Assembly (NCBI GenBank): GCA_021234155.1
Contig: JAJEKV010000064.1
Location: forward strand, 5,208,001 to 5,272,000
Length of the DNA stretch: 64,000 nucleotides
DNA from: Isoetes taiwanensis
Lineage: Eukaryota > Streptophyta > Lycopodiopsida > Isoetales > Isoetaceae
Direction: 5' to 3'
Numbering within the stretch: position 1 is the first letter of the stretch; each line of letters begins with the position of its first letter. This document shows positions 10,766 to 23,736 of this stretch, in pieces. Under the pieces are notes generated by a model that was not told where the DNA came from, did not search any database, and saw only the letters and a program-made list of their open reading frames with translations. A program made the position numbers and the translations under genes.

Positions 10766-13699
10766 TGATGGTCAATATTATGAGAATAGTGTAAGATCTC
10801 CTAGTCCTTCAAACACAATAATCGAGATAACAAATGTATACAGGAAAAGGATCCGACTATAGAGGGTTGATGGGCAGTGGTATGTGAAGCTTAGAGCAAG
10901 CCAAGAAAATGCAGAGAACATTGATGGCGAGTTGAAGCACATAAAGCTCAAAATAAGGATAAAAGGAATGAAAAGGCCTCGTCAGTTTGAGGATAGCTGC
11001 AACAAACGGTCTTATTTACAGAGGGTTGATGCAGGATGCCATAAAAGGATAATATTGCAGCTACAAAATGGGTTATGGCGAGTTGTTTCTCCTTGCCTGG
11101 AAGTTTCGTGATGCAGAGCTGTCTTACGAGGATGAGAGCACAATTTATTTGTCTGAGATAGTCAATCCAATTGTTGATGAAGAATGCGGATGCGATGCCA
11201 CGGAGACATAAATTCAAGATTCTATTTACGAGAATACTAAACTACCCAGTTACATACACAATTTGATCGACGGGTACTTGTGGATGGATGAATGTAGTGG
11301 AACTACAAACTGATTGTAAGAATATGGTAGGGGTCTAATTTAATTTAAATATAGATTGTAAAAACATGACTTCATGGTTATATTTGGGCCACTTCACCCT
11401 CAAGAAACTGGAGGGCAACCTTCTGTGCGCAGCATCTTGTTTATGTAGGACAAGCTTTAGGCAGGGAGAAAACTCAGGCTGTCCTTTGTGCAGGTGTAAC
11501 TTTAAGTTATTTTGAGTAGGCGCTTGACTTTGTTGCAAAGACTGCTAGAGTCAGACAGATAAGGCAGGAGAAATAGGTTTGTTGTGACTACTTGGAATGG
11601 TATGGACTTCAACATTTGAAAATTCCATTTTTAGCAAACGTGTTGTCTATTTCTATACTACTGCTGCTTAGGAACAGATTGGCCTACCCAGAATAATATT
11701 TTAAAAGGGGAATTTTGGTTGTTGCTCATTGTGCTTCCCAGAAGCTGCAAAAATTTGTTGTCTAGTTTTATAGGAAAAATCCCCTGCTTTAGAATGTAGT
11801 GGCAAAGTGATGGTACCATCACACTTGCATTGTTTTTGTTTGTCATAGCGAGTTCTTATTCGAGATGATATTTCATTTTGTGGAGCTTTGCGAAACTTAG
11901 AATACTGGATACCTTGAGGAGCGCACGCAAAAATACTAGGCATGCTTTCAATTTTTTGGCTATGTAGAAATACTTGGGCTCGATTCCAAGGAGCCATTTG
12001 CGGGTAGTCTTTTTAATTGCTTAGAAAGTTGTAATTTTGTATTCATTACGGTTGACCATTATGTGTTCAATGAATGAGTTTATTATTTTTGGCATGTTTT
12101 TGTAATATTGGTATTCCAGTTTTAGGGTTTCCATCATAGCGTCTAGAATTTAGCTTCAGATGGAATATTCCAGGTAGGTCCTATCCTAAGGCATGTGATT
12201 TGATGCTTAAGATTATGCCAAATATGACATGGTATGTAGGCATGCAACCAGAAGTGATGATTTATCTTCGAATTGAGATACGAAGATGAATCAATTTCTC
12301 AAACTAGGAGAAAGTTTTTAAAAGATTCTAGAAACTAGCTATCTCTATTTGTACTCTAATCGTCCAAAAAGCTTCCCATCAGCCGCTCATGGCCCTCCCC
12401 TACCACTGGCTATGTCCATTCTTCCTTGATGTCTAGCCTCTTCTCTCCCGCCTTGCTAGTTTTTCCCTCCGGCGCCTTGCTAATTTCGATTTTTCGTCTT
12501 TTGTGGTCTTGTTTCTCCTTCCTATCATTCCCATGGCCGATCAAAGGCTTTTAGGTAGAGCATTCTTTGCCCTTTGCCGTTCTATGCTGCCTCCTATTAG
12601 TGCCGCCGTGCCTTTCCTTTCTAGCTTCTCTAGATGCCTTTTGATGCATTTGTGCATCTGGGGAAGATTTTTCCCTCTCTGACATCATCTTTCTTGCTTT
12701 GATTTCTCACTTTTTATGATCACAAGATGTTTGATGGGCCTTCACAAACTCTGACATAACAGGCCTGGAGATTCCTTCGCCGGTTGGAATTGAGGAATTT
12801 TCTAACCCTTCTCGACCCTGCCATGGCCGAGCATTTTGACCGACCTATACTGGCATCTTCCTATAACCGTGGCTTGATGATCGCCCTTCTGTGATGCCTT
12901 TTTGGCCATGGTGTATTAACTGGCTCGTTGTTCCTCCATCAGAGTCCATAGCTAGCTTGGTTTGCTAAGTTTCTGTTTTTTTCTTTCTCTTTAGACCAAA
13001 ATCTAGTTGATGTTAAAATGTTTATGCTTGACATTTTAAGATTAGAAGCAACAAAAGTTGGAACTGAGAGGAACATATGTATTGAGAAGTATGTAGGTGC
13101 ATGAGTCACCTCATACTTTCAAATCACTGTATATCTTCCTTATGTACATAATTGTTATTGTAACCTTGATTCATTTGAATGAAAATTCATATTCAATTAT
13201 ATGTTCTTTGTCACAAAATACGACATCAAGTGTTTAAAAGAATTCAAGTCTTCAACAGAAATCAAGACAAATTCATTTTCACAGCTGAAGCACAAACTTT
13301 AGATGAGTTTTGAAAATTACAAAATTACAGGTTTTACATTTCATTCTCATCAGAAAGAACTTTGAGTGATTTCTGTAAAATTTTCTCCTCATATAAAGGA
13401 TCCAGCCTATACAGTCATGTTCTGACGTTTACTTGGTGGCATGTGAAGTCTAATTGCACAGATCTATGTTGTGAATACTATGCCCTTAGCATCTTTACTG
13501 CAAAGATCATAACTGACGGTTGGTCTCGCGCCCTTGTTGTAATATATACCTTCTACGACACTATCACCAGTGAGGTACCATGTTCCGTTGAGTTGGAAGT
13601 CTTTCTCCACTATCCATTTTAGTTTTGTGAATACCAGAATTCAAAATATAACACTCTTATTATTGCCTTTGGGAGCAGACAGCAAAATTATCACCAACT
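10766..13699. other. No recognised gene; one hypothetical coding stretch
   Basis: An ORF at 10884-11111 (75 aa, basic, KHIKLKIRIKGMKRPR) overlaps another frame at about 11099-11210 (RDAELSYEDESTIYLSEI). Together they look like exons of an unrecognised protein, with no domain I can name. The pyrimidine-rich, GC-richer stretch at 12361-12960 has no ORF I can support. The rest is AT-rich. Confidence 0.35.
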
Positions 13700-15178
13700 T
13701 TAAGTGGCTTTGCTAACATCGTGGAATTGGAGAAGAACAAAGGACTTGCTAGATTTATGGTCCTCCTCAATTTTAGCATGCACATTGAAGGATGGTACAA
13801 TAACTTGAAGTTTCCAATCATCAACATAATCCTTGTTCACACAACTGTCCCACATGCCATCCAAGCAATAGCTGCAGAAGCATGAAAGTTCCCTCATATA
13901 CAACTCCAATGGAGATTCAGGATTGAATGCATGCACATAATGGATTTGCCTAGTGTTCAGAATCCTTTCTGCACCCCATGCTTTCTTTTTATCTATCTCC
14001 TCCACTTTGACTTCCCAAAAAAACCTTTTTTTTTTTCCTTTTGCTAGTTTCCAATGTGTTCATCTACTCGGATGTTTCACAAGTAAACTTCTCTTTAGCA
14101 ACTTTTACCACTTCATGAGCATTACCCATTTTTATGTTGTTGTACTTTAATTGCAGTTGTCTTAACCATCTCTTCAAATCAGCAACCTTGCCATCATATT
14201 CACCTTTCCCATGGTTGGAACAAAAAAAATTCCATATCATATAGACTTCAGTGTCATTTGTGTACCTAGCCACAAAGTAAAATGGTCTAGAATCCTTGAA
14301 TTGAGATGTTGCACCATCTGAAAACACATAATGTCTCTTTAGCACTCTTCCTTTCTGCTCCAGATATTTATGGTGCTTCATGAAGCAGTGTTGCACAAAA
14401 AGAGTATCATGTTCCCTATCATCTGATACATAGTAATGTGTTTCCTTCATAATCTCATCTGCCACTGAGTCATACTGATATGTTATTTGAACAAAAAAAT
14501 GGTAATCTGGTTATTGACCCAGTGCATCGACTGCATCTCCTCTTGTTCCTTGTATGTATAGTTCTCTACAAAATCCACTATTGAAAGACATGCATCTGTT
14601 AGGAGATTCTCTAGAAGCTCCTTTGTTTTGCTTGCTATTGGTACTTGAAATTATGCAATGGAAAGATTTTTAGACGCTCTTTCAGTTTATCTAGAAGCTC
14701 CTTGAGTTCTGTCTCATTGTAGTGATGAGTTAATCTCGTACCAGAACCCGAGACATTGTGTTTCTCGTGGTCAATGTACTCCCATTTTACTTTCCTATTA
14801 CTGCCACTTTCTTTCGTGGGATAGGTCTAAAGTTTCTTGATTCCACACAACTCACAATCTCCAAGGATGCACACCTTCTTGTGAAACTCATCTAATTCAC
14901 TTTTTGGATGCAATATAGATCTCCATAGGCTTCCTATACTTGCAACTTTATGCTGGTGTGCCCTGCATTGACCAAGTTCATGTGATTTATACATATCACA
15001 GGTGCAAGTGCAATCCTTCGGATGTTTGATTCTCATCCACTAGCATTTGCATCCTGACATGCTGAATGCAACAGCAACTATTGAAGTCCTTCAATTTCAC
15101 AACAAACCAAGGTTTTAGCTTCTCAAATACTCGAAGACGAATCTTAATTTGGTCCTTGAACCTCTTGAACAATGGCAT
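13700..15178 (-). pseudogene. C-terminal half of a DDE-like transposon protein (SDGxxSQFK family)
   Basis: Read on the minus strand from 15178, the pieces are: KLKPWFVVKL then CCCIQHVRMQ (about 15120-15050); a cysteine cluster CTCTCDMYK and CILGDCELCG (15000-14840); NQITIFVQITYQYDS, SDDREHD and FSDGATSQFK (about 14500-14300); then WNFFCSNHGKGEYDG and LKRWLRQ (about 14240-14160). I recall this order from uncharacterised transposon proteins found in diverse eukaryotes, where SDG and HGKGxxDG look like acidic catalytic sites of an RNase-H fold. That fold is my inference. Several frameshifts and stops break it between 14465 and 14830. The end (13700-14005) is in another frame and contains CSYCLDGMWDSC. 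The matching N-terminal half is at 25190-26109. Confidence 0.55.
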
Positions 15179-15195
15179 ATGTATGAAATGAACAC

Positions 15196-15455
15196 TAAAT
15201 TATTAGGATGTGTATACCACACCACACCATGCCCCACACACATCATATTCACCAAACCGAGCACCTTAGTGATGTATACGTTACCACACACCATAACACA
15301 CCACACCACACCATGCACCACACACATCATAACCACCAAACAGACTATACTAAACTCATGTCACACCACACACCATAGAGCACGTACCATGCACCACACA
15401 CTCTACACCACACATTCTACATGCTATACACCATCCACCACACATACCATACACT
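15196..15455. repeat. CACAC/CACCA-rich minisatellite
   Basis: On the plus strand this is C/A-rich (ACCACACCACACCATGC and variants such as CACACACATCATA), immediately upstream (minus strand) of the transposon exon ending at 15178. Base composition switches sharply at about 15455 to G/T-rich on the same strand. Confidence 0.9.
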
Positions 15456-16085
15456 AAATGTGTGGTGGTAGCAAGGAGTGGTAGAGTGTGGTGGTGGGAG
15501 ATGGTGGAGTGTGGTGGTGGGAGATGGAGGGGGGTGTGAGACATGGTGGGGTGTGATAGTGGGAGATGGTGGGGTGTGGTGGTGGGAAATGGTGCGATGT
15601 GGTGTGGGACATGGTGGGCTGTGGTGGAGTGTAGTGCTGGGAGATGATGGGCTTCAAATGTGGTAGTAATGAAGAATATGGTGCATGTGGTGGTGGCAGA
15701 TGGTGGACTTGAAATGTGGTGATAAATGTGGTGGTGACAAAAATGTGGCCGTACTCTATGGTGGGATTAAATGTAGTAGTGGGATAGATGGTGGGGTGAC
15801 ATATTGTGTGGTGTGGTGACAAATGTGATGAACTATGGTGGTGAAAGATTGTGGGGTGAAATGTAGTGGTGGTGATAAATGTGGTGGAGTGTGGTGGTGG
15901 GAGATGGTGGGCTTAAGTGTGGTGGTAATGAAGAATGTGGTGAATGTGGTGGTGGGGGATGATGGGCTTGAAATGCGGTGGTGATAAAAAATGTGGTGAA
16001 TGTAGTGGTGATAGCGTCTTTGGGGGTGGGTGGATAGTGTAGGTGGTGGTAAATGTGCTGGGGCATTGTGCGAGGAGTGGTTGGG
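15456..16085. repeat. TGGTGG-rich minisatellite
   Basis: Degenerate units such as GTGGTGGGAGATGGTGG, about 20-25 bp each, repeated for about 630 bp. The G-rich strand has many GGG/GG runs and could form G-quadruplexes. Long ORFs across it are products of the repeat and should not be read as genes. A reverse-complement version lies at 27236-27540. Confidence 0.9.
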
Positions 16086-16344
16086 GGAGAAGGGGGTGTG
16101 GAGTATGATGTGATAAAATTTGTACCTAACTTGAATAAAATATAAGAGAGAGAATATATTGACATGGCAGAAGGGGATGACGTGGCAAAGAGGAGACAAA
16201 TGCAAGTTAGTTAGAGGGTAGAAACGTAGAAGCTAGAGGAAAGAGGATCCAACAAAGTAGAAGAGGGATAATTAGGGATTTAAAGACGCAGTGTAGAGGT
16301 AAGACACTAATTCTATGCTTAAAGAGAAGTAATCCCTCTGGTCT

Positions 16345-16362
16345 AGTAGAAAGATATAAAAG
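16345..16362 (+). promoter_or_regulatory. TATA-like box of the retrotransposon leader
   Basis: AGATATAAAAGAAGAGG lies about 40-100 bp before the first Gag-like codons, as expected for an LTR promoter. Position and composition are the only support. Confidence 0.35.
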
Positions 16363-16389
16363 AAGAGGAAGGAATTGCTCTGTAATATA

Positions 16390-17290
16390 GTAAAGAGAAA
16401 CCGGGGAAGGAGATCACCTAGCACAGATTCCTCCAACTCTAGTTCCGACTCTGACTCCGAATCTGAGGACCAGGACAACGATTGGCAGGACCGCCGGGAG
16501 GGTTCCAACCATGATATGTGCAGAATTGAAGCTGACTACTAGAAGAAAGTCGACTCTGCACTGAGCAACGTGTGGAAAGCCAGGAAGTTGGAACAGTTCT
16601 CAGGAGACAACAGGTCTGGAATAGAAGCCGAGACTTGATTGGACGAAATGAGAGAGTACGGGAATGCTTATAGTATGAAAGATAAGGACAAGGGCAGGGT
16701 AGCAACAGCCAACCTCAAGGGAGCAGCCAGAATTTGGTGGAAAGGCTATGCCAAAGCCCATGGGTTATCCTCCAAGGCATTTAAGCGTCATTATATATCG
16801 AGGGAACACAAGTGCCATATGATGCAACAGTTCTGCGGGTTAGAGCAGGGCAATAAGACAATCCAGAAGTACACGGAAGAGTTCATGAAGCTGGGGCTCT
16901 ATGTGCCAAAGTTGAGTGAAAGATACGCAGCAGAGGGGTACATCGAAGGCTTTAACGAGGAGATCAGGAAGTTTGTGAGAGCAATAAACCCCAGAATAGT
17001 GTTAGAAGCAGAGTCTAAAGCCGTGAGCTTACAAGGAACAGGTCCCCAAGGTAGTGGACAGAAGCAACAGTACTATCAAGACAAGGAGAGGGCTACGGGA
17101 AGCTATAGCCCAAGAGCAACAAGTCCAGCAGCTGCTAGACCTCAGTACAACGCAAACTATGGGATATTCCAAAGCAGTGAAGCAGTTCTTACAGTCCATT
17201 CCCAAAAAGAAGAGGCAAGAATGTATTGAAAAGCAGTTATGCTTCAGGTGTTTCCAGCCAAGACATCGGACACATAACTGCCCCTTTGTG
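16390..17290 (+). pseudogene. Gag of the Ty3/gypsy element
   Basis: Gag forms the virus-like particle. A serine/acid-rich leader (SSNSSSDSDSESED) is followed by KLEQFSGD and, after in-frame stops near 16541 and 16636, by GAARIWWKGY, the central helix typical of plant gypsy Gag (Retrotrans_gag). The capsid-like part extends to about 17030. A frameshift near 17190 moves the zinc knuckle CFRCFQPRHRTHNC (C-x2-C-x4-H-x4-C, about 17242-17283) into another frame. Two stops plus a frameshift make it non-functional. Confidence 0.8.
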
Positions 17291-19465
17291 ATGAATGTAG
17301 CGTTAGCAGAACTAGGAGGATGGGAGATACCCCCAGAGATCGACAAAGAAGATGCTTGCGACTACATCCAGGGTGAGTGCCACATCTTTGCTGCTATTGA
17401 CTCTGAGAATGGTGAGAGTCAGTACCAGGTCATCTCGACGATTGGAGAAGTTAGAACCAAGTCCTTCATAGTGTTGATAGACACAGGGAGCACCCAAAAT
17501 TTTGCTTCGCCAAGGATAGTAGAGATGTTGAAGCTGAAGCCTTTGAAGTCCAAGCCTAGATTGTGTTGGCAAGTAGGGCAATCCGACACACAGCAAGAAA
17601 GAGGATCAACTTCGACATAGATTTGCCATGTATCAACGTTGGAATGGGAGCAGAAGTGATGAACATCGGCAAGTATGACTTGATCATAGGCATGGAATAC
17701 CTTGGCCTGGTTGGAGCTGTGATTGATTATGGGAAGCGAAAAGTAATCTTAACGACGCCAGATGGCAAGGTCATTGAGATAACAGGTAAAGAAGTCACCC
17801 CAATCATGCAATGCATGTCTAGTAAGAAGTTACTTCGATGCATAAAGAAGGAGCAAGTGGCCTATGTCTTTAAGCTCGAAGTTGACGAGCCAGAAGCAGG
17901 CCAAAGCACTGAGCATGCTGCCAAAGCCTATAGCTAAGCTAGTGAAGGGATCTCATGATTTGTTCCCAGATGAGATCAAGCAACTTCCACCTTACAGAGG
18001 AGTCGAGTGTGAAACAACACTTGAACCAGGAACGAAACCAACAAATAAGGCACCCTACAGAATGTCACCTCAGAAGTTGAGAGAATTGAAGAAGCAATTG
18101 CAGGAGTTGCTAGACCTAGGGTTTATAAGACATAGCGTCTCTCCATTTGGAGCGCCAATACTTTTTGTCAAGAAGAAGGATGGAAGTTTCAGAATGTGCA
18201 TTGACTATCGTCAATTGAACAAGCACACCATCAAGAACAAGTATGCGCTACCCCGATTAGATGATTTGATGGATCAGCTGCAAGGAGCGAAGGTTTCTCT
18301 AAGATAGACTTAAGGTCAGGCTACCACCAGATCAGAATCAAGGAAGCGGACATCCATAAGACTGCATTCAAGGCAAGATATGGCCATTATGAGTTCACAG
18401 TGATGCCATTTGGATTATCCAACGCTCTAGCAACTTTCATGAGGCTCATGAACGGTTTTTTCCACGAGTTTCTAGATACATTCATCATAGCTTTCTTTGA
18501 TGATATTCTAGTCTACAGCAAATCTTTGGAGGAGCATGCCCAAGACTTGAGAAAAGTACTTGAAAAGTTGAGGAGACATCAGCTTTATGCGAAGCTATCC
18601 AAGTGTCACTTCGCGACAGAAAGGGTAGAGTACTTGGGGCATGTCATCACAACGGAAGGGATTTCCACCGACCCTGCAAAGATCAAAACGGTAATTGATT
18701 GGCCGGCACCAAAGAATATCCATGAAGTGAGGAGCTTCCTCGGCTTAGCAGGGTATTATAGAAAGTTTGTCAAGAATTTGCAAAAGTAGCAGCACCATCA
18801 ACGGACCTCACCAAAGCAGAGAAGATAAAAGATTGGGCGAGTCATTGGCAAAGGAAGGCCCATGCAGCGTTTGAGACATTGAAAGAAGCTTTAATGACTG
18901 CCTCAGTCTTAGTGTTGCCTGACCCAGAGAAAGATAAGTTGGTGGCAATGGATGCTATCAAGATTGCAACAGGAGCAGTCATAATGCAGGAGGGGAGGGT
19001 GATAGCATATGATTCAAGGAAGATGAATGACGCCGAAACGCGTTACCTAACCCATGACCAGGAGTTGCTAGCAGTGGTGAGAGCATTGAGAATATGGAGG
19101 CATTATCTATTGGAACGGAAGTTCCAATTAGATACGGACCATCAAAGTCTACAATATGTCTTCACCCAACCACATCTCAACTTGGGACAAAGGAGATGGA
19201 TGGAGTTCCTGGAAGAGTACGACTTTGTCATTATGTATAAGCCAGGCAAGCTCAATGTGGTTGCGGATGCGCTCTCAAGGCACCCCTTGACAATGAGAGT
19301 CCATTGCAATGCCATTTAACACTCACCAGTGAGTTTGGCAAGAAAATAGAAGAAATGTTGCCAACGAACCGAGACTTCAAGGACGCATGGGCAAGCCTTT
19401 CTAAGGAGGCAAGAACAGACAAAGAGAGGGAAACCTTCAAGCATTTTAAGAAGGAAGCAGGGTAG
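17291..19465 (+). pseudogene. Pol (protease, reverse transcriptase, RNase H) of the Ty3/gypsy element
   Basis: The protease has the catalytic triad LIDTGSTQNF near 17475-17505. Reverse transcriptase follows: [19 protein letters not shown] near 18190-18245, [12 protein letters not shown] near 18400-18435, and the active site [11 protein letters not shown] near 18493-18525 (FxDD, usual form YxDD). RNase H spans about 18920-19290 with TDHQSLQYVF and ADALSRHP. Frameshifts occur near 17565, 17900, 18290, 18785 and 19290. In RNase H the first aspartate sits in VAMDAIKI, where family members usually have a serine/lysine after DA. No integrase follows. The element could not move by itself. Confidence 0.85.
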
Positions 19466-20765
19466 CCCTTAAGGCCAAATTTGCATAGGTGTAATTTAGA
19501 ATGGTAGGCGAATCTTAGGTTTTCGAGATTAGTTATGTTGGCGAATTTCTCCCGGCTAGAATTTTTAGCTATAGAAACGTAGGCAAAACTTGGTCAATAT
19601 TATTTAGCCTAGAAATTGGCAACTATTTGATCTCCCAAGCCAAATTTAAGTAGGGAATAATGATCAAATGTTTGAATACACAAGACATTACGGTGAAAAA
19701 TAAGTTTATACCACACAACTTAGACAACAACTCCAACCAACTTAGACAGCTTATGGGTGCAAATGAAATAAAATTCCACTCAACAAGAGCTTAAAGTCCA
19801 ATATATAATTAGATGCGCGCACCTAGATGGTATTGATTAAACAATGATGATCCCAGGTTTAAGCTTATGTTTAACATGGAAGAGCGCCTCTCTAGATGTG
19901 CGCGTATGAATATAAACTAGGATAAGCTTATGTTAATATCATTCATTTTATATCTTATCTTAAACCTAAAGACTAACATATAATTGGATTTACGATTCAA
20001 TGCCCGAAACCTATTTTTCTACCCGTAAATTTGCAGAACTAGTTCACGTATTTGCCGAAATCGTTTCGGATTAGGGTAACTCAATCCCAGGATAAGCTGT
20101 AAATTCGGAATCCAGCTTCAAAGGCATTAAACATCTTTCAGGATTTCATTTTATTTTCTGTACTTGTTCGCAGGCACTGTTCAGTAATTTGAAAGCCCTA
20201 TTTGACTCGAAACATGAACTTGAGCAACTCAATTTTTTCTGCAAATATTAAGACAGTAATATAACTAGAAGACTTACAGTTCTAGTCTGTGCACAAAAAC
20301 ACATCGAATATTATCATTAGGCCTTGTTCATCCAAGAACTATCGCCACTTTTTACTGTAATACTAATGACCAATTCTTACTATCATGACCTTCAAATATG
20401 CACAAGAATGCTATAACCTGCTATAAACAAGAATGCCATAAACAAAAATGCCATAACATCTTTGTTTAACCTGCCATAAACAAGAATGCTATATCATCTT
20501 ATTTCTCACGACCTCACTTCCAGCAAATAAAAAAACAATATGCAGGTCCAGAAACATAGATCTAGCTTGCACTTTAGCAACTCAAGAAAATAATCTAAAT
20601 AATTATTCTGGCCTAAATCATCTGATTGTTAATCATATGCCATGATGTAAAGAACATTCTACTTTAACATTCTAGTCTGATATCAAACCAGTCTAACATA
20701 AAACTAGTCTACCACATTAAAATTTAAACACTAAGCTTCAAAATCAGAGTTTTACATTACCAAAA
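19466..20765. other. No gene recognised
   Basis: AT-rich sequence. A loose minisatellite of AACAAGAATGCCATA-type units lies at about 20400-20495. No coding region is supported. Confidence 0.5.
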
Positions 20766-23111
20766 TCAAGCCAATACACTCCAACCATTTGTTTGATTCA
20801 CAGAACTAGTAGGCTCTGTTGTAATTACACTTGAAGATACTCCAGGAAGTGCACTTGATTGACTTTCTCTTCTATTACTTGAATCCCATAAACCCAGTGC
20901 CCTTTCATAAGGAAAATCCTTCACAGTGTACGTGCAAGCGTATGCTCGCAAACACATATCTAAGTTCTTCTCCAATCTGTTGCGGACCTTGTTCTTTAAA
21001 AAACCCATCATACTGAATACTCTTTCATCCTCCGCGGAACCAAGTATCATTGTTTGACATCGAAAACTAGTTTGAAGAATTCTGGCATCCGATCTTGAAG
21101 TACTAGGCTACTGCTTAACCATTTCCATAATCGTGTAATTGCCCCAAGTAACTTAGGTTCTTCAAGTTCAGCACATTGAACCATTTCCATAATCGTGTAA
21201 TTGCCCCAAGTAACTTAGGTTCTTCAAGTTCAGCACATTGAGCCCACATAGTTTCTCCAAAGCATTGGGATTGTTCCAATAATGCATCACCGTCTATAAC
21301 ACCATCAAAAGATTATGATCTGATAACAACAGTTTTAGAAAAATGATTCTTGAGGATTATGAGCTTGTCGTCTTGCACTATTTGCAGCCCTCTAGAGTCC
21401 CAAAACTGTGGATATACAATAGACATGGCATCCAAGAGTTATTCTTTTGGAAAACGCTCTTCTATTTCTTTTGCCAAAGTAATAGCAATGTCTTTGAGAA
21501 TCTGCCTCACTTTTAATATAATTTCAGCAAATGCATCTTTGCTTACATGAATTGGACGAACAAGACGACCTCTAGTACGTCGATTCTTTATATACATCTA
21601 CGTTGCAAAATTGAGGATATTTAGGAAATTTGAGATGAATAAAATCATCAAAACACAAAGTGGCCCCGTATCATACCTGGACTAGTTTGGAGTATACCTT
21701 AATGCATATTATATCCTTCGCATCAAATTCCAGAATGCTCTTATTGCCACCAATCTCAACCAAGTTGTTCCATAGCACAAACTTCTCTTTGTCATATGGT
21801 ACATTTGGCGAAATGGGATACATGTATTTCAAGGCAATGAGTATCATCTTCCTTGCACGTACATATTCAGCAATGTACATAGTCCACTTTTGAGCAAGTT
21901 TTATTAAGAAGTTCATCTCCTTTAACATAGGAAGCATACCTAGATAGAAGTATCCAAAGTATTATAAGAAATCCAAAGATTGTTCCAATACAACTAAGTT
22001 ATTACCTGCTAATGTCAACAGCGTTTCTAAGTCCAAAAGTCTAGCTAGTAGAAATTCTGGTTTCTCAGCCTCCTTTCCATTCTTTAAGGCGAGCTTATCC
22101 ATCAAACCAACCAACGAGGAATACTCCTCAAATAAACACTGTGCTGGCTTATATAATGAGATCCATCTCGTATTGATAGTATTCAAAACTTTATTCTCCT
22201 TTGTTAACCCAGCAGCCATCTTTTTAAACTTACAGAATCTGCAAAAATGAAAACATTAGAGGAGATTAGAAATAACAAGGAGATACTACGGTAGCTATGA
22301 AACAGTTTACACGCACCTCTTTGAGCTACGGCAAAAAAAATTATATGTTTCCTTTATTAACTCCTCAATCTTATTCTGGATAAGCTGTCATAGGTCTGCC
22401 CCTCTTCAAGACATGAAACACGGCCTCCAATTGCATAATCTTTCCCCGTAAGTAATTATCAGCAACGTTTTGCAACAATAACTTAATTGGAGGGACTTTA
22501 GGGTGTTCAATCCTCGCCAACTCCTTCCTATATGCCTCCACATATTGCAAATGCTTGCATTCATCCTTGGACTTCCACCGTTGCACACTAGTATCCTTTC
22601 CGTCAATCATCTTTCTTTCATAAACTTTACCTGCATGCTTCTCTATTGTATCCAATTTCAGTTGCAAGTCTACATTATAACCTTGCTTCCATGAGCATGC
22701 TCTGCAACGAGCTCTCTTTGCCTTTAATGGAAATCCATGTTCATCTTTTTCAACTAAGGGCTCAATGAATACAAATTTTCTCGCCCAATCATCTTGAAAT
22801 TCTCTTCCACTAATCCATTGATTGAATTCTTCTGACTTCCTTTTTCGTTTACTACCAGAACTATTTGAATTTCCATTAGTATTTGGAAGGTCACAACCTG
22901 ACCCATTTGCATTGGCATCCAAAGTGGCTGCTGCATTACTACTTTGCCCATCCCCGGCTACACAAACCTCATCCAAAAGTTTGACATCCTCTGTCACATG
23001 TATAATGGCTGCCCCATTCAACGAAGGATCGTTTTGTTGCTCATTGCTGCTGGAACTGGCCGCATCTTTAAAGGAAGGCTTAAAAAATGACAAAATCCCT
23101 TGCCTTATCAT
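20766..23111 (-). pseudogene. hAT-superfamily transposase, decayed
   Basis: The minus-strand start at 23111 gives MIRQGILSFFKPSFK, a serine/asparagine-rich linker, then a Cys-containing module (CRACSW near 22690) and LDTIEKHAGK, the arrangement of BED-like N-termini in hAT proteins. Later pieces are in other frames: NTRWISLY (about 22160), LLDAMSIVYPQFW (about 21430), and the C-terminal dimerisation block ERVFSMMGFLKNKVRNRL (about 21010-20960), typical of hAT (hATC). Frameshifts, a stop at about 21440 and a 62-bp internal duplication disable it. The N-terminal 246 codons are still open. No terminal repeats were identified. Confidence 0.75.
21118..21241. repeat. 62-bp tandem duplication within the hAT relic
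   Basis: The block starting ACCATTTCCATAATCG and ending CAGCACATTGA is present twice, at 21118-21179 and 21180-21241, with no mismatches that I see. As 62 is not a multiple of three it shifts the transposase frame. The identity suggests it is recent. Confidence 0.9.
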
Positions 23112-23255
23112 ACTGGAATGTCTTTAGAACATGGAATTCTGCAAGAAAAAATTTAAATTAGAATTGCAATGAACGTGCCTGCAAAAAAAAACAAGTATTT
23201 AACAAGTCTCTAGAATGTAAGAATTCAAGACTTCCTTGATTTATATGTGCCCCAG

Positions 23256-23571
23256 ATATTGCCATTGTCAATACACTTGGACATACCCTGTTTAGATAGT
23301 ACTAAAGGACTTGCTCAAATCGCAGATATATTGAAAGCTCGCAACTTTGCCATTGGTTCTGTAAATGGAACGCAAGAAGTGACAGTGTTCTTCAATGTTA
23401 AGAGGTTAGCTTCTTTTCCATTATAGTTTCTAATGCATCTCACAGCAGCACTCTAACCTCCAGTTTTGTTTTTCATTCACTGGATGGCAGATCTGATGGT
23501 CAAGAAACTGTGGTGAACAACAAGTTCTTGAGAACTAATTACCCAGTTCTGTTGTACTTTCATTTATCCGT
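23256..23571 (+). CDS. Two-exon fragment of an unrecognised gene
   Basis: An acceptor (TGCCCCAG) opens exon A at 23256, reading PCLDSTKGLAQIADILKARN and EVTVFFNVKR to 23408. After an 82-bp intron (GTTAGC...GGCAG), exon B at 23491 continues in frame as SDGQETVVNNKFLRTNYP to a GTGAGT donor at 23572. Both exons are open and the splice phase fits, which suggests a real gene piece and not chance. I do not recognise the family, and no exons are evident on either side because repeats begin at about 23600. It may be a captured or truncated fragment. Confidence 0.4.
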
Positions 23572-23736
23572 GTGAGTCTTGAGTCATATTTACATAGTGA
23601 TATTTCAATTCTAGAATGGGACTCGCATGAAACCAACAAACCGCCCGATTTTCTTCTCATTCATCTCAGCAGATTTTCTACAATGGTGGATAGTGGGTAG
23701 CCGCACACATGCGAACTACCCATAAAAAATAAAGGG

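Larger units (their letters stand above)
16100..19465 (+). mobile_element. Decayed Ty3/gypsy retrotransposon lacking integrase
   Basis: Order on the plus strand: LTR/leader-like sequence with GACATGGCA/GACGTGGCA and a TATA box, Gag with zinc knuckle, protease, reverse transcriptase, RNase H. That order fits the Ty3/gypsy class, where integrase follows RNase H. Coding similarity stops at about 19465, before any integrase HHCC or DDE motif, and no 3' LTR is recognisable. It is therefore truncated as well as frameshifted. No primer-binding site was found between the putative LTR and Gag. Confidence 0.85.

Noticed and set aside
15454-16205. Long Pro/His/Thr-rich ORFs across the TGGTGG array
   Set aside because: Low-complexity translation of a minisatellite; open in several frames at once and shifting with unit length.
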